From Pisaster brevispinus (taxonomy: Eukaryota > Echinodermata > Asteroidea > Forcipulatida > Asteriidae): 64,000 nucleotides of DNA. Where the stretch lies: positions 2,808,001 to 2,872,000 of the forward strand of contig JAMKCF010000011.1 in assembly GCA_023634235.1 (NCBI GenBank), given 5' to 3'. The position numbers were made by a program, and so were the translations under genes. Shown piece after piece: positions 23,601-35,558 of the stretch (position 1 is the stretch's first letter; each line of letters starts with the position of its first letter). The notes beneath the pieces were generated by a model that made no database searches, was not told where the DNA came from, and saw only the letters and a program-made list of their open reading frames with translations.

Positions 23601-25326
23601 TTGCTACATGCATTTTTGTTTACATGTCCAACCAGGGCTCACTCTTAACACTAGCCCGGCGTATTACATTGTCTAGTAAAAACTGCTGTGGGCTAGTAAA
23701 CACCACTTCTCAACTTGCCCTGTGGGCTACTAAAAACTGTGCAACCTAATTGTTAAAAATTCCCATGTTTCTTCCTTTTAAGATGTGAATAATTGTTTTA
23801 AAATGTGGATTTTTTTTTTTTAATGTGCGAATGTAACTTCATGTGACCATTAAACTACATGTACATGTAGTTGTGATCACTACCATTAAAAAATCATACA
23901 TGTACTAAGGTCTAAAGATACATTTTTGACAATACAATGTACATGTTCAAAATTATACTTTTTCTTCACATTTAGTCCACATTTCTTTTGTCCCCTCATT
24001 GTTTTTCATTGTTTGGTTGTGCACTTTTTCTAATATTGTAAGGTATGATATGTTTTTAGTGCTCCACTGGGCATCAGTGGAAAACAGCTTTCATGGTGAG
24101 CTGGTTTTACCCAGTATAAAGTATAAATAAATAAATAAAATCTGGGCTTCTATCATTTCCTCGCAGCAAGTAAAAGGCACAGTTTGCTAGCCCGGGGAGC
24201 TAAAAACTTTACAAACAAATTAAGGGCAAGGCCTGCCTACAGATCTTCTTGGCCATCCATAGCTCATCTTTTTTTTAATTGGCCTTTTTTATTGGACCTT
24301 TGTGGGTCTCTTGAATACTTTTAACTTGTTTTAAACCAAGGCCAAGACCAGGGTACCTGTGGCCTGGATGCCTCCCTGACCTGCATACATTCTAGGTCTG
24401 TTGACGAGTCTATTTCTGCAGCTTACCTCGGTCATTAAGGATTGTATCCAAGATGGCCGCCCACTCTATTTTTTGTCATACTGTTGTAGAGTAGTTTTAC
24501 ATGCTATAAAGTCTGAAGTAATGAAAGCATTTTTTCTGATCCAAAACACTTGATTTAAAATGGTTGTTTCCAGAGACAGGTGACATGGGAAGTAGTCATG
24601 ATTTGGTGTCCCTATAGCAGGCCTGACACTTCAGTCGTGAAAGGAGCAAGGCCGACCTCCTTGCAAGTTGTTTACAATCTCGCTGCGCCATTTTCTTCCC
24701 TAGAGTGCCCTGCTCGATCATAACCCCTGGAAGTGTAACTTTGAAATATCCATGTGTATTGGATATTTTAATAAGTCCTGCGGTTGATCCACTCTCTGCA
24801 CGTGCTGAAAATGCTAGCCCGCAAGAGAGGCATCAAGTCATGGAGCAACTGGTCCCCTCACATTCTTCATTGATCTTGTGACATGTCTAATTGTATCAAT
24901 ATTGTTTAGGGGGACAGTGTAAAAACTTGATTCATTCGAAGTGGAGTAAAATAATACTTACTTTTTGAAGGCTGTTTACAAAGCACACTACAAGCGCTCG
25001 AAGATTATTAACAAGTGTGCACGCAAAGCAGTCGCTTTCGGGAGTCAGCCAACATTGTTGTTCAGTGCTTGGTACAGAGATGGTACAGCGCGCTGCCCAT
25101 GGTGGCGAGGCTGGGGCAAGGCAGCTTTTCCTGTGGTAAAGGCATCTCAGTGAGGAAATTCTGCTGGAACATTTCAAGGGGCGCCAAGGCCATGACCAAG
25201 GGGCACTGAGGCAATTACCCCATGAAGAATCAGGCCTGCTAATAGACTTCCAAAGAATGGACAGTATGGGTATTATCATTGACAACATCTTGTAAGACTT
25301 GGCTCTTTTTGTGTGTTTTCTTTTAG

Positions 25327-25421
25327 GCTTTTGGAAACGCCAAGACGGTTGTGAACAACAACAGCAGTCGCTTCGGCAAGTTCATCCAGATAAACTACAG
25401 AGAGAATGGGACCGTTCATGG
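25327..25421 (+). CDS. Myo9: Myo9 coding exon 2: switch I
   Basis: This exon encodes residues 280-311 (the last codon is split after two bases). It begins [28 protein letters not shown] (289-297) is the switch I loop that senses the gamma-phosphate of ATP and is invariant in active myosins. The acceptor is tgttttcttttag and the donor is CATGG|GTACGT. The protein joins smoothly to exon 1 (GPVLE-AFGNAKT), as in all myosins. Confidence 0.97.
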
Positions 25422-25488
25422 GTACGTTTGCTGCTTAAATATCCCTCAAGTTGTGTTCTCTCTGTTATAATAATAAACAGGATATTTA

Positions 25489-26024
25489 TAAAGCTGTGTT
25501 CGCATTGGATTAATGTTTTACCGAGACCGTGGTTAACATTCCAATAGGTGAAACTTACCAGCGTCCGCACTTGGATTAATGACGTGGGTAAACTAACCGA
25601 CACAACCGGTAAAACTAACTGACTAACTTAGGACAGACACAAGAGGGTGCTATTGCCGTGACCTTTGACCGGGGTGCATGACAGCGAGAGTGCAACCGAA
25701 CTTCCGTCCGTGTAAATTACATGTGCGTGGGACGTGTAAATACTTACATAATACGTGTACACTACGTGTGGCGCGGCGGGTCGGGGGACCGGGACGGCTT
25801 TTACCCATATTGCGTTCGCACTGGACTTTTCGGCTCGGTTAAACTGACCTGGTCAATTTAACCGGGCAGACGTGGGTCGGTTAAACTACCCATTCAGGTC
25901 GGGTAAGTTACCTGGGAGGGAAACTTCCTGGGCTGTTCACATTGGACTTAAAATGGTTAAGTTACCCATTTGCTCGGTTAGTTTACCCAAAATACATGTA
26001 AGTCCAGTGCGAACAGGGCTTTAG
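25489..26024. mobile_element. Inverted-repeat DNA element, AAAGCYSTGTTCGCAYTGGA ends
   Basis: The left end AAAGCTGTGTTCGCATTGGA and the right end TCCAGTGCGAACAGGGCTTT are inverted repeats. The phrase TTCGCACTGGA or a close variant recurs internally (near 25562, 25812 and 25930), along with repeated GGTTAAACTGACC-like blocks. About 535 bp, no coding capacity seen. Confidence 0.75.
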
Positions 26025-26403
26025 GCACCTTTTACCAGAGGATGCAAAGCGCCGGAAAAGAAAAGAAAAGAAAAACAAAAAAAGAGGGGAGGGGGGAGGC
26101 AGGAGAAATCCAGATTACATGGTAACAGATAAAAGATGGGTTTTGAGGGCCGTTTTAAAGGGAGTGAGACCAGTTGAATTTCTAAACAGGACTAGGAAGT
26201 TTGTTCCATAGCCGAGGGGCAGAGACCAAAAAAGCCCGGTCACCAGCCTGAATGCGAGATTGCCAGTGTGTGGGAGGTGTTCTTAATTGCCGAAGGCAGT
26301 CATGCATTCTCTTTTCAAAGTTGTTTTCCCCCTCAGTGGTTTCTCTCAGTACCTTGGTCTTCTTTGATGAAAGCGATATTAGTATTTACGATGGCGTGGT
26401 TAA

Positions 26404-26768
26404 AGGTACACGCTGCCTTGGAATGGGGCGATTTGGGCTGTAAAAAGCGTTTGTTATGAAATGAATTGAAATGAATATGGTTGGAAAGATGATTTAAAAG
26501 TAAAATATAATGATCCACACAAGTATGCCTCGAAATTGCATGGTTTTCACTCTCTGAGCTAAAACTGACCGCCATTTTGTTGAAGAATGTGGTTCTACAA
26601 AATGGCGGACCGTGTTAGTTCACGAAATAAAAGGAAGACCACACAATTCCGAGGCATATCTGTGTGGATCTTTATATTCTACGCTTAAAACATCTTTACT
26701 TTCCAACAATATTCATTTCAAACGCTTTTTACAGCCCAAATTGCCCAGTCCCAAGGCACCGTCTCCCT
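26404..26768. mobile_element. TTAA-flanked, almost fully palindromic MITE
   Basis: TTAA lies on both sides (26400-26403 and 26769-26772). The two halves mirror each other for most of 365 bp: CTGTAAAAAGCGTTTG/CAAACGCTTTTTACAG, TGATCCACACAAGTATGCCTC/GAGGCATATCTGTGTGGATC, and CCGCCATTTTGTTGAAG next to CAAAATGGCGG at the centre. A single strand would fold into one long hairpin. Confidence 0.85.
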
Positions 26769-27894
26769 TTAATGTAAATGATATGTTTATAACAAACATG
26801 TACTCATTTTACAAATGTTTTGGTAAATGCAGAGTCTTGTATACTTAGCTTGCATGCACAGGGAAACGGAGAACAGCCATAACATCCTAGAGCAAACATA
26901 AAAACAAAACTTCTCGAACTGATACAAAATATGAACAAGTTTCCGGTGTACATGTACTATGCATACAACTGCTACAAACTATAGGCTTGATTGGAACAAA
27001 TTTACTCTCATTAATACGAGGTCCGCCGAACTGACCCTGTTTTCAGTATTATCCGAACCTCTTCTCAAACGTAGCGCACTATTACTACATTGTATGTACA
27101 CATTTTGTCATAGTGCATGCGCTACACTAGGCTAAAACGGAGCAGTTTGCTTCCTACATTAGTACAGTTCTTACAAGCATCCTGTACACCAAAATATCAT
27201 TGATAAATGCATTTTTCTTGACTATGATCATAGAAATTTAATATTTTATGTAACTAAAAAAAAAAAAAATCATCGCAAAGTAATGTCAACCTTGCCGTTC
27301 ATGTGACCATGATGTGACACGATTCGATACTGCGTAGCGCCTATGCTGAACGTTGTTTTCGATGGTAGTCTTCCAAGTTTGTAAGGGAAGTAGCATTTCA
27401 AGCGCAGGTTACCAGCGAAATGTTTCTGGTGTTCGGATTGGACAGAACTGCATGGCCGGTCCGATCCGATAAATAGTTTGGCAACAAGAAAGTATTTTCC
27501 AAACCTTGACTGAACGGTAAGCTGTTGTTACACAACAATATTTTTCAGATCTCGCTACAAAAGTATGAAAAACAATTTGTCATCATGGGGCCTCAAAAAT
27601 ACCTATTATTATCCGTGTTCTCGTATCTTCCATTTTTTAAGACATAGAAACAGGCATGGGACAATTCGGTACCAATAAAAAACCTTGTATAAACCGGTGT
27701 CTCGTATTAACGAGAGTCGGCTGTACATTCCCATCGAACTACAAGCTCTTTTTTTTTCTCCTAATTAAAAAAAAAACGAGTGCGGGTTTGGGTGCTAGTT
27801 TTTCTGATCAAATTTCAACAGAATTACATGGAGGGAAACTTCACTCTTTATTTATGATCAATTAGTAACTAAACACTAATCAGTTTGAGTGATT

Positions 27895-28061
27895 TTGTTC
27901 CAATTTAAGCACAGAACAGTTTTGCTTACCACAACACAATTACCAGCCTAATTACTATGTCATAGGTACCCTTTTGTTACTTGTTCCCCACCTGTTTTTT
28001 GTTTTAAAAAAAATTGCTAAGCAACATTTGTCTGCTTTAGCAGGTTGATGAAATTGGGCCC
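27895..28061 (-). mobile_element. Family A palindromic MITE, partial
   Basis: The right end TTGATGAAATTGGGCCC and inner blocks TTGCTTACCACAACACAATTACCAGCC match the family. The left end is degenerate. Confidence 0.65.
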
Positions 28062-28558
28062 AGGTCAAATAGCAATGCCCATTTTGACCCAGAGGTCACC
28101 TTTGGTGGTAACTGTCAGCTGACCTTGGTCAAGTCATTAACTCCATAAACTAGAGCCCATCAGAGCCAATGTAGAGCTCTTCTTGGTCTGGTTCAGTAAC
28201 TCTACTTGGCATGACCTCTGTGACTGCTCTGTAGACAAGTAGTACACTGTATACATTGTGGTACATTTCCACAGAAGACAAATTATGCATGATAGATAAA
28301 CACTGACAGATATATAGGAAAACAAAATGACAATGGTGACTTGTAGGGCAGAAATGTAGCAAAACAAACATCCACAGACAGGCATAACAATGGGATATGG
28401 GGATGGAGGAAAAGTCTTTCTTATTTTCTTTTCTGATACCAGTATTTGGTAAACAATACTGCCATTTATTATGGCTTGATGACCATACAGTTAGTACATA
28501 ATACTATATATGGAAGGATAGGCGGGCTGGCAGTCTGGCACTGAATTGAACAAACACA

Positions 28559-28720
28559 GTGTTTAATTCCATTCAACACGGACGTTTATTTCAATGTTCA
28601 ATGCAGTATAAGTATCTAAAAAAAGGAAGTGAATGTAGTTAGGCTACATTATTACTCCCTCCGTGGTTACATGTTTGGACATGAGAACAAGCAAGTAAAT
28701 TTACATAATACAGTTTTGTG
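28559..28720. repeat. Dispersed repeat, copy 1 of 2
   Basis: It shares AAGGGAAGTGAA-like, ATGTTTGGACATGA and AGCAAGTAAATTTAC blocks, in the same order, with 29490-29665. The type of element is not recognised. Confidence 0.6.
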
Positions 28721-29489
28721 ATAATCACAGGATCTTTTTGTAGGGATTTGGCAATTTCCATTTCAACGTTCATCATGTTATTATGTACATTGTGTGGCAC
28801 ACACTTTCTCATGATGTACTATTTATTACACTTAAATTTTAAGTTTTGTAAATTCTCAACATTTTCTAATCTTTTGGTTTTATTTAAAAGAAGGAATTTT
28901 GCTAAAAAAATCACCAAGCCATGAAAAGAGTTCTTAGCACATGAACTGTACACATCCAGAAAGTGGACAGCTTTCATTCACTGTGCAGTGTTGATTGTGG
29001 GTTGCTCTGCATTGGCAAGTGTTCAACAAGCCCCTCAAATATTAACCAATTTATTGCCACTGTCTGTTTACCCCCGCTGAGGTTTCTTTTTTTGTCTTTC
29101 TCTCCGTTTTGTTTGCAAAGAAACTCAGCCCACATGTTGTGTATTGATCCTTGCCTACAGTTTATTTTCCTTTTTAAATTTTGCCCTTGCCTGAGTCATT
29201 GAGCATATTTGCAGAGGTGGTGGTTGGATTGACAAAGAATGGGTTGAAAAGGGGAGGGAGGGATCTTGTACAGTTTTGTTATATTCATAATCTAGTAATT
29301 CACACAATTTTTCACCAAGTATTCAAGTTCATTGCCAAAGGTATACTGCCAAAATATTTGTGTACCAGCTGAAGGGGCAAGACCACTTTCATTTAACAAA
29401 CTCCACTTCCATTGGACAGTTTTTCAAAGTCCATATGGGGGTATTTTGAAGGGTCACCAAGGTCAAGACCAAGCATTTAGACTGAACAA

Positions 29490-29665
29490 CAGAGTTTTAA
29501 TTCAATCCAATACCTAATTTATTTCACTGATCATTGCAGTGTAAATAGTGAAAAGGGAAGTGAAGGTAGCCATGTCATGGAGGTGGAGCTACATGTATCA
29601 GCTTCATGTTTGGACGTGAAAATAAACAAGCAAATTTACTTTTACAATTACAGTTTTGTTACGAT
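29490..29665. repeat. Dispersed repeat, copy 2 of 2
   Basis: Same block order as 28559-28720, with about 15 bases of additional sequence near the middle. The separation of under 1 kb suggests either local duplication or two insertions of one family. Confidence 0.6.
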
Positions 29666-30475
29666 TTGAAACCTCATTTACATCATGTGAAAGAAGAAAG
29701 GAAAATGAAAGGAAAGAAACTAATAAGCATCGTTACAAATAATCAAATTGAAGACATTGCAAAATGTTTAATAAATCCATGAACAAGTTAGTCTGTCTCA
29801 AGTTCATACAACATAGAATTCATCGGCCATATTACATGCACCCTGTCATGTACGTGTAACACATTTTAAAAACATATTCCATCAGAACGCTATGGTTATG
29901 CACACTGTATATTTCAATCGTAGATTTGTATCCTTTTAAACGATCAGCGCAATAAAAAACCAATCTAGCATGTCTAATAAGCCACGGCCATGAATTATGT
30001 TCAAGCCTACAGCATCAGGGACAAATATTGACCAAACAATATTACATGGTTAATAGGATTGTCTTACTGCTCTTACTGCTCAATGGTTAAGCTCTGGCTG
30101 AATTCATAGGAGGTGTCTGTAAATGCTGTTAATGCTGGAAGTAAACAACTCTCTGGGAGTTTTGACACCTGAGTTAAAACTCTCTCTTGCTGGAGATTTT
30201 AATTGGCATGGACCTTGTGTTATTTACTGCAGAGCTTCATGTTTGTGGTGGCAATTATTAACGTCGTACACTGGGTAAATAAAGGGGTGGTGTAGAATAG
30301 GTGATAGTACATTTATTCTTAGCAGAACTTTTGTCTTTGAATTTTTTTTTCCTTTTTCTTGGGCTCATTTTGTTTTGTTCAGCCATGAAAGAAGGAACTG
30401 TACAGCTATTCACCAGTCATGCCAGTGTATAATTGTTTTTACCTGCATTCATGCAGTGTGCTCCCATTACAACCA

Positions 30476-31000
30476 GGGCCCAATTTCATAGAGCTGCTTA
30501 AGCACAAAAATTTGCTAAGCACAATAAAATGTTGCTTACCAGAATAAGGTTACCAGCCAAACTACCATGTCACGTGTACAATTTGTAACTGGTATCCTGC
30601 TCATTTCTGCTTAGCAGGAAATTGGTAAGCATTTTTTTCTGCTTAAGCAGCTCTATGAAATTGGGCCCTGGGCACAACTTCATACAGCTGCTTAAGCACA
30701 AAAAAAAAAGCCAAGCGCAAAACCGTTTTAGTTAGCAGAAATGGGTTACTAGCCAAAATATCATTTCACATGTTCAATTTGTGACTGGTATCCTGCTACA
30801 TTGCGCTAAGCAGAAATTTGTTAAGCAATATTCAGCCCTATGGAATTGGGCCCATTTTCATGGCACTGCTTAGTGCTTACTGTAAAATTCTGTGCTTACA
30901 CCCTGCTGCGTACCCATAGACATGCACTTATTATACTGGGCCCCTTAAGCACACAACTTTGTGATTAGCAGTGTCATGAAATTGGTCCCTGATCCAGATC
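30476..31000. mobile_element. Cluster of family A palindromic MITEs
   Basis: A full-length copy (30476-30668) has intact ends GGGCCCAATTTCATAGAGC and GCTCTATGAAATTGGGCCC. It is followed without spacer by a second copy (30669-30853), then by further decayed pieces to about 31000. Confidence 0.85.
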
Positions 31001-31094
31001 CACAGGTCGTTTTTCAATCTGCCTCCCCCCCAAAAAAAAAAAATAAAAAATGGAGAGACCCATTTATAAAAAAAGAGAAACATGTATTGTAACA

Positions 31095-31205
31095 ATTTGG
31101 GGTTGAACAAAGACAAATTGTCTAGAGCAGGACTTGAACCTTTGACCCTGGATTAACGTGCTTGGGCTCTACCAACTGAGCTATCTAGCCCTATGTTGGT
31201 GTTCT
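31095..31205 (-). mobile_element. tRNA-derived SINE S1 (antisense)
   Basis: ACCAACTGAGCTATCTAGCCC (A-box complement) and GACTTGAACCTTTGACC (B-box complement) with the GGGGTTGAACAAAG tail. It sits inside the family A cluster. Confidence 0.85.
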
Positions 31206-31237
31206 CATTGTTTGACTGAAATTTGTAACAAATCTCT

Positions 31238-31422
31238 CGGCTTAATTTCATAGAGCTGCTTAAGCGCAAAAAGTACAATGAGCTAATAAGCACAACACAA
31301 TTATGCTTACCAGAATGAGGTTAGAAGCCAAAGTACCAATGCAAATGTACCATCTGTGACACGTATCCTGCTCATTTCTGCTTAGCACCAAATCTCAATA
31401 GGCAGCTCTTTGAAATTGGGCC
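31238..31422. mobile_element. Family A palindromic MITE
   Basis: Ends TTAATTTCATAGAGCTGCTTA and GGCAGCTCTTTGAAATTGGGCC with the standard inner TTATGCTTACCAGAATGAGG block. Confidence 0.8.
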
Positions 31423-31814
31423 TATGTAGGTCTGTCGAAAGGGCTGACCTGAGATCTGTGGTCTTACAGAGATTTTAAAAATAAATTTGTGGCCAGTCAT
31501 CCACCGCTTACATGTAGACCTCTCCGAAGTGCATTGCCCCTTTCTTTGGATTGCAGTGTCCACCATTTTTGTTGGGGGTTATTTTGGGGAGGGTTTTTTT
31601 TGGCGGGGGTTGTGATGTTTTGTAAGTCATCTGTTGTCATGGATATGATTCACAACTTCCCGATGAAAAGACACCAACTACACCTGTCATTTTTGGCTGG
31701 ACTCCCATCTAGAGATCACTCATCTTGTAAAACGTGCTGCCGGTCTGTAGATCCGATTGTTGAATTTTTATGTAATATTTATTTATTATGTAAAGCACAA
31801 GATTTTTATTTTAT

Positions 31815-31935
31815 GTTATTTTTGTTATTTTTTATTTTTTTATTTCTCTTTTTTTTTTTTCCTTCTTTTTTTTCTTTTGTTCTTTTTTTGTTCTTTTTCT
31901 TTTCTTTTTTGGGGGGTGGGGGGGGGGGGTGGTAT
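31815..31935. repeat. Pyrimidine tract followed by poly-G
   Basis: About 95 bases of almost pure T with scattered C run directly into TTTTGGGGGGTGGGGGGGGGG. The small ORFs across it (poly-F or poly-G) are composition artefacts. Confidence 0.9.
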
Positions 31936-32134
31936 ATTATTTACTATATTACATGTAATAATTATATTGGAGTCTTATGTAGCACATGTAACCAACAGTA
32001 AGATGCTCAAGGCACTTGAACAAAGAATAACACTTTGAAGACAGGTTTATGAATTATGAGACCACTTTATGTAGCACCTTACAAGGGTTTCCAAGTGCTG
32101 CGACACACTTCGGCATTACTGCAGGCTATTTTTC

Positions 32135-32445
32135 CCAGTTGGGCAATCGCGTGGTTTCTCATGTTGCAATGACCTTAAGACTAGGCGTTTGTTCTTCTGA
32201 ATGAATTTCATGTCTGGCATGGATAGCAAAAGTTCTCTCAGCATATTGGGCAGTTTACATCCTTTTGTTACAACCTTGGCTTGGGCTACGATTCTGGCTC
32301 CAGACTCTGTGGATCGGATTTCCAGTCCCTTCCTGATTGTGTGGGCTTTCCCTAGTTTGGGGATTTCCTCCTGCATCTCAAGCAAACTGAACCTTTTTTT
32401 CATTATCTTCTACGGTATCTTCAGGCCTGTGGGTCAAAGTGCAAG
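32135..32445 (+). mobile_element. SINE S2, diverged copy
   Basis: Contains TCCAGTCCCTTCCTGATTG, GTGGGCTTTCCCTAG and TTTCCTCCTGCATCTC, which follow the order seen in the better copy at 34945-35228. Confidence 0.55.
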
Positions 32446-34684
32446 GCGCATTTGAGGGTCTCTAGGTTTAATTAGAAAAAAAAAAGAATATTTGAAAAAA
32501 TCAAGTTATAATCCAGAAGGGAAACTGACTTGGTAAATATAAAAAGGATTTGGGGGTTGAACAAACTGAACCTTGACTAGAGTAGGTTTTAAACCAACGA
32601 CCTCCAGTTTAACAGGCCAGTTTCTTTGTTCAACCCCAAATCAATAAAAAATAATCATATAAACATCATAGAGAAAACCCACATCTTATGGTCAGTGTTT
32701 AATGAGTAACTATGAAATCAGCAAATTACAAATTCTTCAATGTACCAAATATTTTGCCTTGTCTCTTAAAAATGAAAGATGTTAAAGGCAAGTCTGTTGT
32801 AGTACATGGAGATCTACATTCCGGCCTCACCCTTAACATTAGGCGTACATTTCAAATCTCGGCTACTAAAACTTCCTAGGGGCAAGTAAAATCCACAGAT
32901 TCCGAACCACATGGGCTTACTTTGCAAAAAAAGCTTAAGGTCTGTACGACATACACCTTAAACATGTACGTGGCAATAATGTTCAGACAGTTTGTGAACA
33001 TACATGTTTAACACAGATCCCATCACTGCCCACGCATTGCATTCTAAACATGACACAAACCATTAACTCATGACATTTTCAAGCGAGGTTTTCTCGCCAG
33101 TCTAAAACTACTCAAATGACTTGCATGTAATATGTAGGTTGCACTTTTTTAGTAGCCCCCATGGGCAAGTATAGAACTGGTTTTATTAGCCTGCAGCCAT
33201 TTTTTGCTGGACAATGTTTACATCAAAGCTTAATTCTTAGTAGTATCTGATTAATATTTTTTATTTATTTCTCATTTATCCTGGGTGATCCACTCAGTAT
33301 GAAAATCTCACCGATCTCGCATGGATCCCAGCTGACATAAACAATACCCCCGAAATGCAGTTAAAAGTATTAAGAATACAAGGTTACAAGGGATAAAATA
33401 TTAAACATTCAATAAAAAGACATTGAAAACAAAACACAGAAGAAAAACAACAATACAGTATGATGTAAAATACCAGTGGGAAATGGCAACAACTGAGCTG
33501 GTTGAGTTGCTTGACAAAGTCATTCAAACATGTAGGCTGCGGAGATTTCAAATGTTGGGGCGAGTTGTTTCAAGGTTAGGCAATCCTGACGTTAAAAGCT
33601 TTTCTTTCACTTTCTCTTCTAGGGAGGTGGAAAGACCACATTACCAACTGAGCAATTCCTGATTCAATGACAGTCTATTAGTTGCATCAGTGATGTATAT
33701 ACCATATGTGTTTACACTGATATTGGTGTGTGATAAGCCCCAAACACTTTTACGAGTCCTACGGGAAAAAATAATTGTTCTTATCATTTATTTTCCCCCT
33801 TTTTCTGGCAAAGTTCAATTTGTTGAGATGATCCCTTTTTGTAAGATCAAAGAGCAAGGCTGATTACCGCATTAAATGGCCAATTATTAGACTCTGGTGT
33901 TTTTTTGCAGGAAGGTAATCCTGTTAAAGAATTTAAATGCGAGAGAACAGAAGCGTTTCTAGAGTCACGCTGCGTGTTTTCTCTCATCCATACCATCAAT
34001 CACTGAGAACGAGCCAAGGAAGGGGGGGGGGGGAGACAGTGTCAGCAGTGAAAATCCAGAGCTGTCTGGGTGATCATTATCTGATTATGTCATTAAGCTG
34101 TGCATTATGCTCTTCAGTGTTGAGTGATAGTCAAGCATTGCATTTTCTTAGTGTCTGCTCAGTGAATGAAAGCTTCTTATTTGTGTTATATCCCTAATTT
34201 GGAATCGTACATATGGCCTCGAATCAAAAATGGCTTTAAATGGGGGGGGGGGGGGGAGGGGTGGATATAATCAAAAATTGTTTTCTGAACTAAATTTAAT
34301 ATATGGTCTGCTCAGTGCTGTGATGGGTCCTCATTTGTAATTTGATAATTTCTATTTGGCGAAACGGTTTTAAATAAAAAATGGCGATAAATAAGGGGAG
34401 AAATAACAACAAAACGTCATAGAAAAATGTTTTTCGAACAAAAATTCATGTTTATCTTTGCCAAATGAATACATGAGGGAAGACTTCACCAGTAAACTCA
34501 TTCACTAAGGGCTTCAAGATATCACCAACCAATTTTATGAAAATGTATACAAATAGTCTGTCATCATGGTTCTAATATCACTGTCTCGGTATGGACGGTA
34601 TTATATTTTGTTCACTTTTGTCGGATCTTTTAATTTGAGTAATAAACTGCAATGGAAACTGACTCGGCAAATTAAAAATAATTT

Positions 34685-34800
34685 TGGGTCGAACAAAGAA
34701 AAAGTGACTAGAGGGGTACTTGACTTTGCGACCTCCGGTGCTCTAGCAACTGAGCTATCTAGCCCTAATGTTGGCAGTCTCCTTATTTTGTCAATTATTT
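34685..34800 (-). mobile_element. tRNA-derived SINE S1 (antisense)
   Basis: Contains CAACTGAGCTATCTAGCCC and CTTGACTTTGCGACCTCCGG with the family tail GGGTCGAACAAAG; the B-box is mutated. Confidence 0.8.
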
Positions 34801-34944
34801 TTGTTCAATGTTGCCGGTCAGAAAGCATTCTGGGCTTCTGATGTTGCAAAATTGAAAACATACAAGAGTAACTTCTTGTCTGAACGAAGATGAAGTATTT
34901 ATGAGCTGTAAATTTAACGATAACTTGATGAGATGTAAGTTTGG

Positions 34945-35228
34945 GCGGTCAGGTTGGTGTAGCGGTATCTTGCCTTGCCTTTCACCTTTGGGACCCCGGT
35001 TCAAATCCCACCGGGGGGCACTAAGTGGGTTGGGTTTTCAGTCCCTGCCTGATTGCGTGGGTTTTCCCTGGAATAATTCTCTGGGGTTTTCCTCCCACTA
35101 CTAAAACTGAAACTTCCTTCATTGTCTTCTCTCCATTGGGTTCTTGGCTAGTATAGTGATTCAGTTCGCTTTTCTGAGAGTCCTTGGCTTCACAACCAGA
35201 ATCAATAAATGAAATGAAATGAAATGTT
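34945..35228 (+). mobile_element. tRNA-derived SINE S2 (sense), near full length
   Basis: The head GGTCAGGTTGGTGTAGCGG...GGTTCAAATCCCACCGG is tRNA-like with A- and B-boxes. The body (TTTTCAGTCCCTGCCTG, TTTTCCTCCCACTAC) is conserved with 38412-38655, 47757-48010 and 50046-50283. It ends in a simple-sequence tail of repeated AAATG. Confidence 0.85.
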
Positions 35229-35395
35229 TTGAGTAGAGAAAGATGATGTGGGTGCATTGTACATGTCCCTCAACTCATCACTGCAAACAATTTCACATTT
35301 GTTCTCAGAACAAATAGTTTTGTAATTCGGGAAACAAAAGCTGGATATATCATTTTATTTATGTTGTGTTTTTTGTCTCTCCATCCTATCCTCAG

Positions 35396-35558
35396 TGCCA
35401 TTGTGGAGCAATACTTACTGGAGAAGTCTCGCATTGTCTCGCAAGCCCCCAATGAGCGCAACTACCACGTATTCTATTACTTACTACAAGGTGCGGAGGA
35501 CAATGAGAGAGAAAACCTGTGGCTGGAACAGTCCAAAGACTACTTCTATTTGAATCAG
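35396..35558 (+). CDS. Myo9: Myo9 coding exon 3: upper 50-kDa region
   Basis: This exon encodes residues 311-365. It includes [14 protein letters not shown] and [13 protein letters not shown], the strongly conserved motor core after switch I ([20 protein letters not shown]). The first base completes the Gly codon from exon 2; the exon ends in phase 0 at CAG|GTAAAG. The acceptor is ctatcctcag. Confidence 0.97.

Larger units (their letters stand above)
8148..25326 (+). other. Myo9 intron 1 (17.2 kb), repeat-rich
   Basis: No additional exon was recognised. Contents include a five-copy 15-bp minisatellite (9412-9482), TTAA-flanked elements (10169-10530 and 15458-15849), inverted-repeat elements (11594-11858 and 14279-14998), tRNA-derived SINEs (16212 and 20205), a GCTAAATGCAGCAAAATGC repeat cluster (17240-17610), an ATCA microsatellite (17552-17581), a hammerhead-like fragment (18177-18212) and a CTAGCCGCTAGCCA tandem array (20625-20692). 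The stretch 20700-25326 shows only faint repeat remnants, such as the pieces near 23620-23760. Confidence 0.8.
25422..35395 (+). other. Myo9 intron 2 (10 kb), repeat-rich
   Basis: No extra exon was recognised. It holds inverted-repeat elements at 25489-26024 and 26404-26768, a family A cluster at 30476-31422, S1 SINEs at 31095 and 34685, S2 SINE copies at 32135 and 34945, a T-run/G-run tract at 31815-31935, poly-G tracts near 34022 and 34240, and a duplicated segment (28559-28720 and 29490-29665). Region 26800-27880 shows nothing definite. Confidence 0.8.

Noticed and set aside
31489..32038. ORFs of 93-170 codons with long Phe runs
   Set aside because: They translate a poly-T/poly-G tract; there is no normal amino-acid composition or start context.
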